Positions 40,783-42,887 of a stretch of 42,887 bases of DNA are shown here, piece after piece (within the stretch, counting starts at the first letter, position 1; every line of letters begins with the position of its first letter). Source of the stretch: Rhodospirillales bacterium (GTDB lineage Bacteria > Pseudomonadota > Alphaproteobacteria > Rhodospirillales > Defluviicoccaceae); contig JAEULH010000043.1 of NCBI GenBank assembly GCA_016793925.1, positions 1 to 42,887 of the forward strand. The letters run 5' to 3'. A model generated the notes under the pieces. It saw only the letters and a program-made list of their open reading frames with translations, was not told the origin of the DNA and ran no database searches. Made by a program: the position numbers and the translations under genes.

Positions 40783-42726
40783 TCAGGCCACCGCGGGGCG
40801 CGCTGGCGCTTCGGCAGCGCCGCCGCCAGACCGCGCGACGTCAACGACCTCGACAAGGTCGCAGGCGAGGTGCGCCGCCGGCAGGTCGAGCGCGTAGCCG
40901 CCGCCGGCGCATGGAGAGAACATCAAGTCATCCAGAACCTGGCCGAGCGGTCCGTTGCGTCCGCTCGGACGAAAGTTGATCCATAACGACGCCGCGGCGG
41001 ATCCGCGTTCCGACGTCGCCAGGTAGTGAAAAAAGGCACGCTCGAGCCGCCGCCCCTGCATACGGCACGATAGCACGAATTCCTCGATGCGGATCCGCCG
41101 CGCACGCCCGGAGCCGGTCGGCCTCGGCTCTTCGTCGATGCGAACCAGCGCAAAACCGACGAGGCCGTAGTCGCCATGGACGTCGCCGCAGCGCAGGACG
41201 AACTTTTCGAGCATCGGCTCGGCGAGAAAGGCGGCACACGCATCCTCTCCATGCTTCGTTCCCGACGCGTTGAGCTGGTTGGTGCGCTGCACCAGTTCGA
41301 CGACGCGCGCGCTATCTTCCGGCCGGCATGGCGCGATCTCAAGGCGCAATCGGCACGCGCGCAGGAAGGCGTCCTCGTCGCCGGCAAAGCGCCGCTTGAC
41401 GGCCGCCCGTGCGGCGGCCTCCCGGTAAAGCCGGCGGCGGTCGCGGGACACATCGCTGGCGCCGCCGCGAAGCCGCGGATGGTCCGGCAGCGCCGTCAGA
41501 TCGGCAGCATCGAAGCAGGCGACCGAAGGCAGGGCCGCGGCAACCTCGGCCCGCTCGAAGGCGCTGTCGTCGACAAAGGCGAAGGTGTCGAGACCGAGAT
41601 TGAGCTCCGCGGCGATTTCTGCAATGCCCTGGCTCTTCGCTCGCCAGTCGATTTTCGTCGCGACGAACATCCCGTCGAGACCGAAGTCGCGCAGACGATC
41701 GAGCGCCGGGCCGCGGTCGTTTTTGCTGGCAATGGCAAGGAGGATGCCGCGTCTGTCGAGCGACTCCAGAACCCGGCGCGTCGGCGGCGCAACCTCCGTC
41801 CCGCCGGCTTCGAGCAAAGTCCCCCGCCACAGAGTGTTGTCGAGGTCGAAGACGACGCACTTGATCGCCGGCGGCTCGGCAACGACAAGGGACGGCCCAG
41901 CCGTGGCGGCGGGCGGCGGCCGCCACGTGACGAAATCCAGGGCAAGGACGACCAGGCGCGGCGTCGCTTCGCCGATCGGCGCGAACGAAAGCTTGAACGG
42001 CAAGCCGGACTCGCTGACAGCCGCGAATGCGGCGCGGGGGATGATGCGGCGGCCGTGCCCCGGCTCAAGGTGGACGACGGCGCGAAACGGCGGCGCCCGA
42101 CGCGCCGCCGCGGCGTCCACGAGATCGGCGGCGATGCGCATTTCCAGCTCCATGGACACAGGCGCCGGCTCCGGATTGTACACCTCGATCAGGAAGGCAT
42201 CCGGCCGGAGCGCCGCCCGGCGGCCACGGTCGCCTGCCTCCTGGCCGACGCGGCGGTGCAGCCGACGCGCCCGCCGGTCGAGATCCCGGCTCGGGTCGGA
42301 CCACACGTTGGGATGGCCCAAGGCGCCCCCGATCCGCCCGAGGATCCGCCTCAACGGCGTTGTCAGGTCCAGCAGCCGCTCCTTCCGGATGACGGCGCCC
42401 AGCGGCTCCATCCAGGTGTTGCCGTTGGCTTTCAACTTGCCCCAGCGGCCGAAGGCCAGCTCGGCGCCGTAGCCTCGCATCCCGTCGAAGCGGGTGTTGC
42501 GGAACAAGCCGAAGGCGAAGCGGCGACAGCGGCCGTCGGCGCGCGACCGATAGAGCGCGCAAGAGGCGTAGCACGCCGGCGCCGCGCATTCGACGCAGTG
42601 CTCGCTCCAAAACAGGAAAGACGCCGCAACGACATCGCCGGCGGGGGGCGGCAGGCCGCCTTGCGGGCAGAGCTCCGCAGGCAGTTGCGCATGCGAGCGC
42701 CGGTCGTAGGCGTGGAATTCGAACAT
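40783..42726 (-). CDS. FkbH-like HAD-IIIC protein with N-terminal cysteine cluster
   Basis: This 647-residue protein has three parts. The first (about 1-110) has a compact cysteine cluster CVECAAPACYASC (44, 47, 52, 56) with Cys 20 and Cys 67 nearby, resembling an iron-sulfur or zinc site. The middle (about 115-275) looks like beta-rich sequence. The last is an FkbH-type module with HAD motifs FDLDNTLWRG (nucleophile Asp 294), ASKND (333-337) and FVDDSAFERAEV (384-395), followed by a GNAT-like tail (VQRTNQLNASGTKH). FkbH proteins load glyceryl units from 1,3-bisphosphoglycerate onto carrier proteins in natural-product pathways. The Cys-rich fusion is unusual. It heads the operon seen in this window, 73 bases after the end of an upstream gene and 18 bases before the ABC-like gene. 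Confidence 0.85.
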   Translation of the reverse strand: MFEFHAYDRRSHAQLPAELCPQGGLPPPAGDVVAASFLFWSEHCVECAAPACYASCALYRSRADGRCRRFAFGLFRNTRFDGMRGYGAELAFGRWGKLKANGNTWMEPLGAVIRKERLLDLTTPLRRILGRIGGALGHPNVWSDPSRDLDRRARRLHRRVGQEAGDRGRRAALRPDAFLIEVYNPEPAPVSMELEMRIAADLVDAAAARRAPPFRAVVHLEPGHGRRIIPRAAFAAVSESGLPFKLSFAPIGEATPRLVVLALDFVTWRPPPAATAGPSLVVAEPPAIKCVVFDLDNTLWRGTLLEAGGTEVAPPTRRVLESLDRRGILLAIASKNDRGPALDRLRDFGLDGMFVATKIDWRAKSQGIAEIAAELNLGLDTFAFVDDSAFERAEVAAALPSVACFDAADLTALPDHPRLRGGASDVSRDRRRLYREAAARAAVKRRFAGDEDAFLRACRLRLEIAPCRPEDSARVVELVQRTNQLNASGTKHGEDACAAFLAEPMLEKFVLRCGDVHGDYGLVGFALVRIDEEPRPTGSGRARRIRIEEFVLSCRMQGRRLERAFFHYLATSERGSAAASLWINFRPSGRNGPLGQVLDDLMFSPCAGGGYALDLPAAHLACDLVEVVDVARSGGGAAEAPARPAVA

Positions 42727-42799
42727 ATTGCGCCGCGACTCTGTGACCGCGATCTTGCCGTCGGCCCGGAGGCCATACTAGCGGCTGACTTTCGCGAAA

Positions 42800-42886
42800 T
42801 CACGCGGCCTCCGCGAGGACCGCAATCGCGGCTTTGCCGAACAACCCGGGGCAGGTAAAGTCCGCGCCGGCGGCGACAAGCGCGAC
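42800..42886 (-). CDS. 3' end of an unidentified protein-coding gene (cut by window)
   Basis: The last 28 codons and stop of a minus-strand gene are visible. The peptide is Ala-rich and reads VALVAAGADFTCPGLFGKAA before its end AIAVLAEAA. It is in the same direction as the FkbH-like gene and 73 bases upstream of it, so it may be part of the same operon. The fragment is too short to assign a family. Confidence 0.5.
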   Translation of the reverse strand, partial: VALVAAGADFTCPGLFGKAAIAVLAEAA

Positions 42887-42887
42887 G

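Overview
The window is high-GC bacterial chromosome, most likely from an alphaproteobacterium of the Rhodospirillales type. The main evidence is a ChpT-type histidine phosphotransferase (CckA-ChpT-CtrA pathway), an FeS-type bacterial photolyase, a TorF-type porin, a TamA/TamB pair and a FitAB/VapBC module. Nothing indicates a plasmid or prophage. I saw no rRNA, tRNA, CRISPR array or intact insertion sequence.

Layout. 1-5202: three tandem paralogous RTX-type secreted calcium-binding proteins on the minus strand, the first cut by the window edge. 5521-12625: chpT, then tamB and tamA (one operon), all minus. 12783-14457: a glutamine amidotransferase divergent from NAD kinase. 14500-17266: a lower-GC patch with a sulfotransferase, a frameshifted secreted two-repeat protein with a clear terminator, and gene-poor DNA. 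17267-23106: a three-domain acyl-activating enzyme/ACP/acyltransferase, then an overlapping pair of photolyases (class II CPD type and FeS type). 23381-27545: an iron locus with a Fur box, a small ORF, a bacterioferritin-like protein, FeoA, FeoB and a TorF-like porin. 27707-29501: a degenerate LytM lipoprotein, a TauE-like permease and an Rnk-like factor. 29855-29982: a candidate small RNA with a perfect CRP-type palindrome. 30031-32681: a cytoplasmic BtuF-like protein, a CBS-domain protein and an MFS transporter. 32708-33403: a VapC/FitB toxin, its antitoxin and an operator. 33697-37468: GltS, a lipoprotein, a 2OG-Fe(II) oxygenase and CorA. 37525-42886: a minus-strand operon of an unidentified gene end, an FkbH-like HAD protein with an N-terminal Cys cluster, an 898-residue ABC exporter-like protein whose ATPase motifs are all degenerate, and a stand-alone cyclic-nucleotide-binding protein.

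Functional links. Bacterioferritin and Feo form a ferrous-iron uptake and storage unit under a Fur site. TamA and TamB form the outer-membrane translocation module. The photolyase pair probably covers both main UV lesions. The least explained unit is the operon at 37525-42886, which is the best candidate for an undescribed system. Its function cannot be read from sequence alone.
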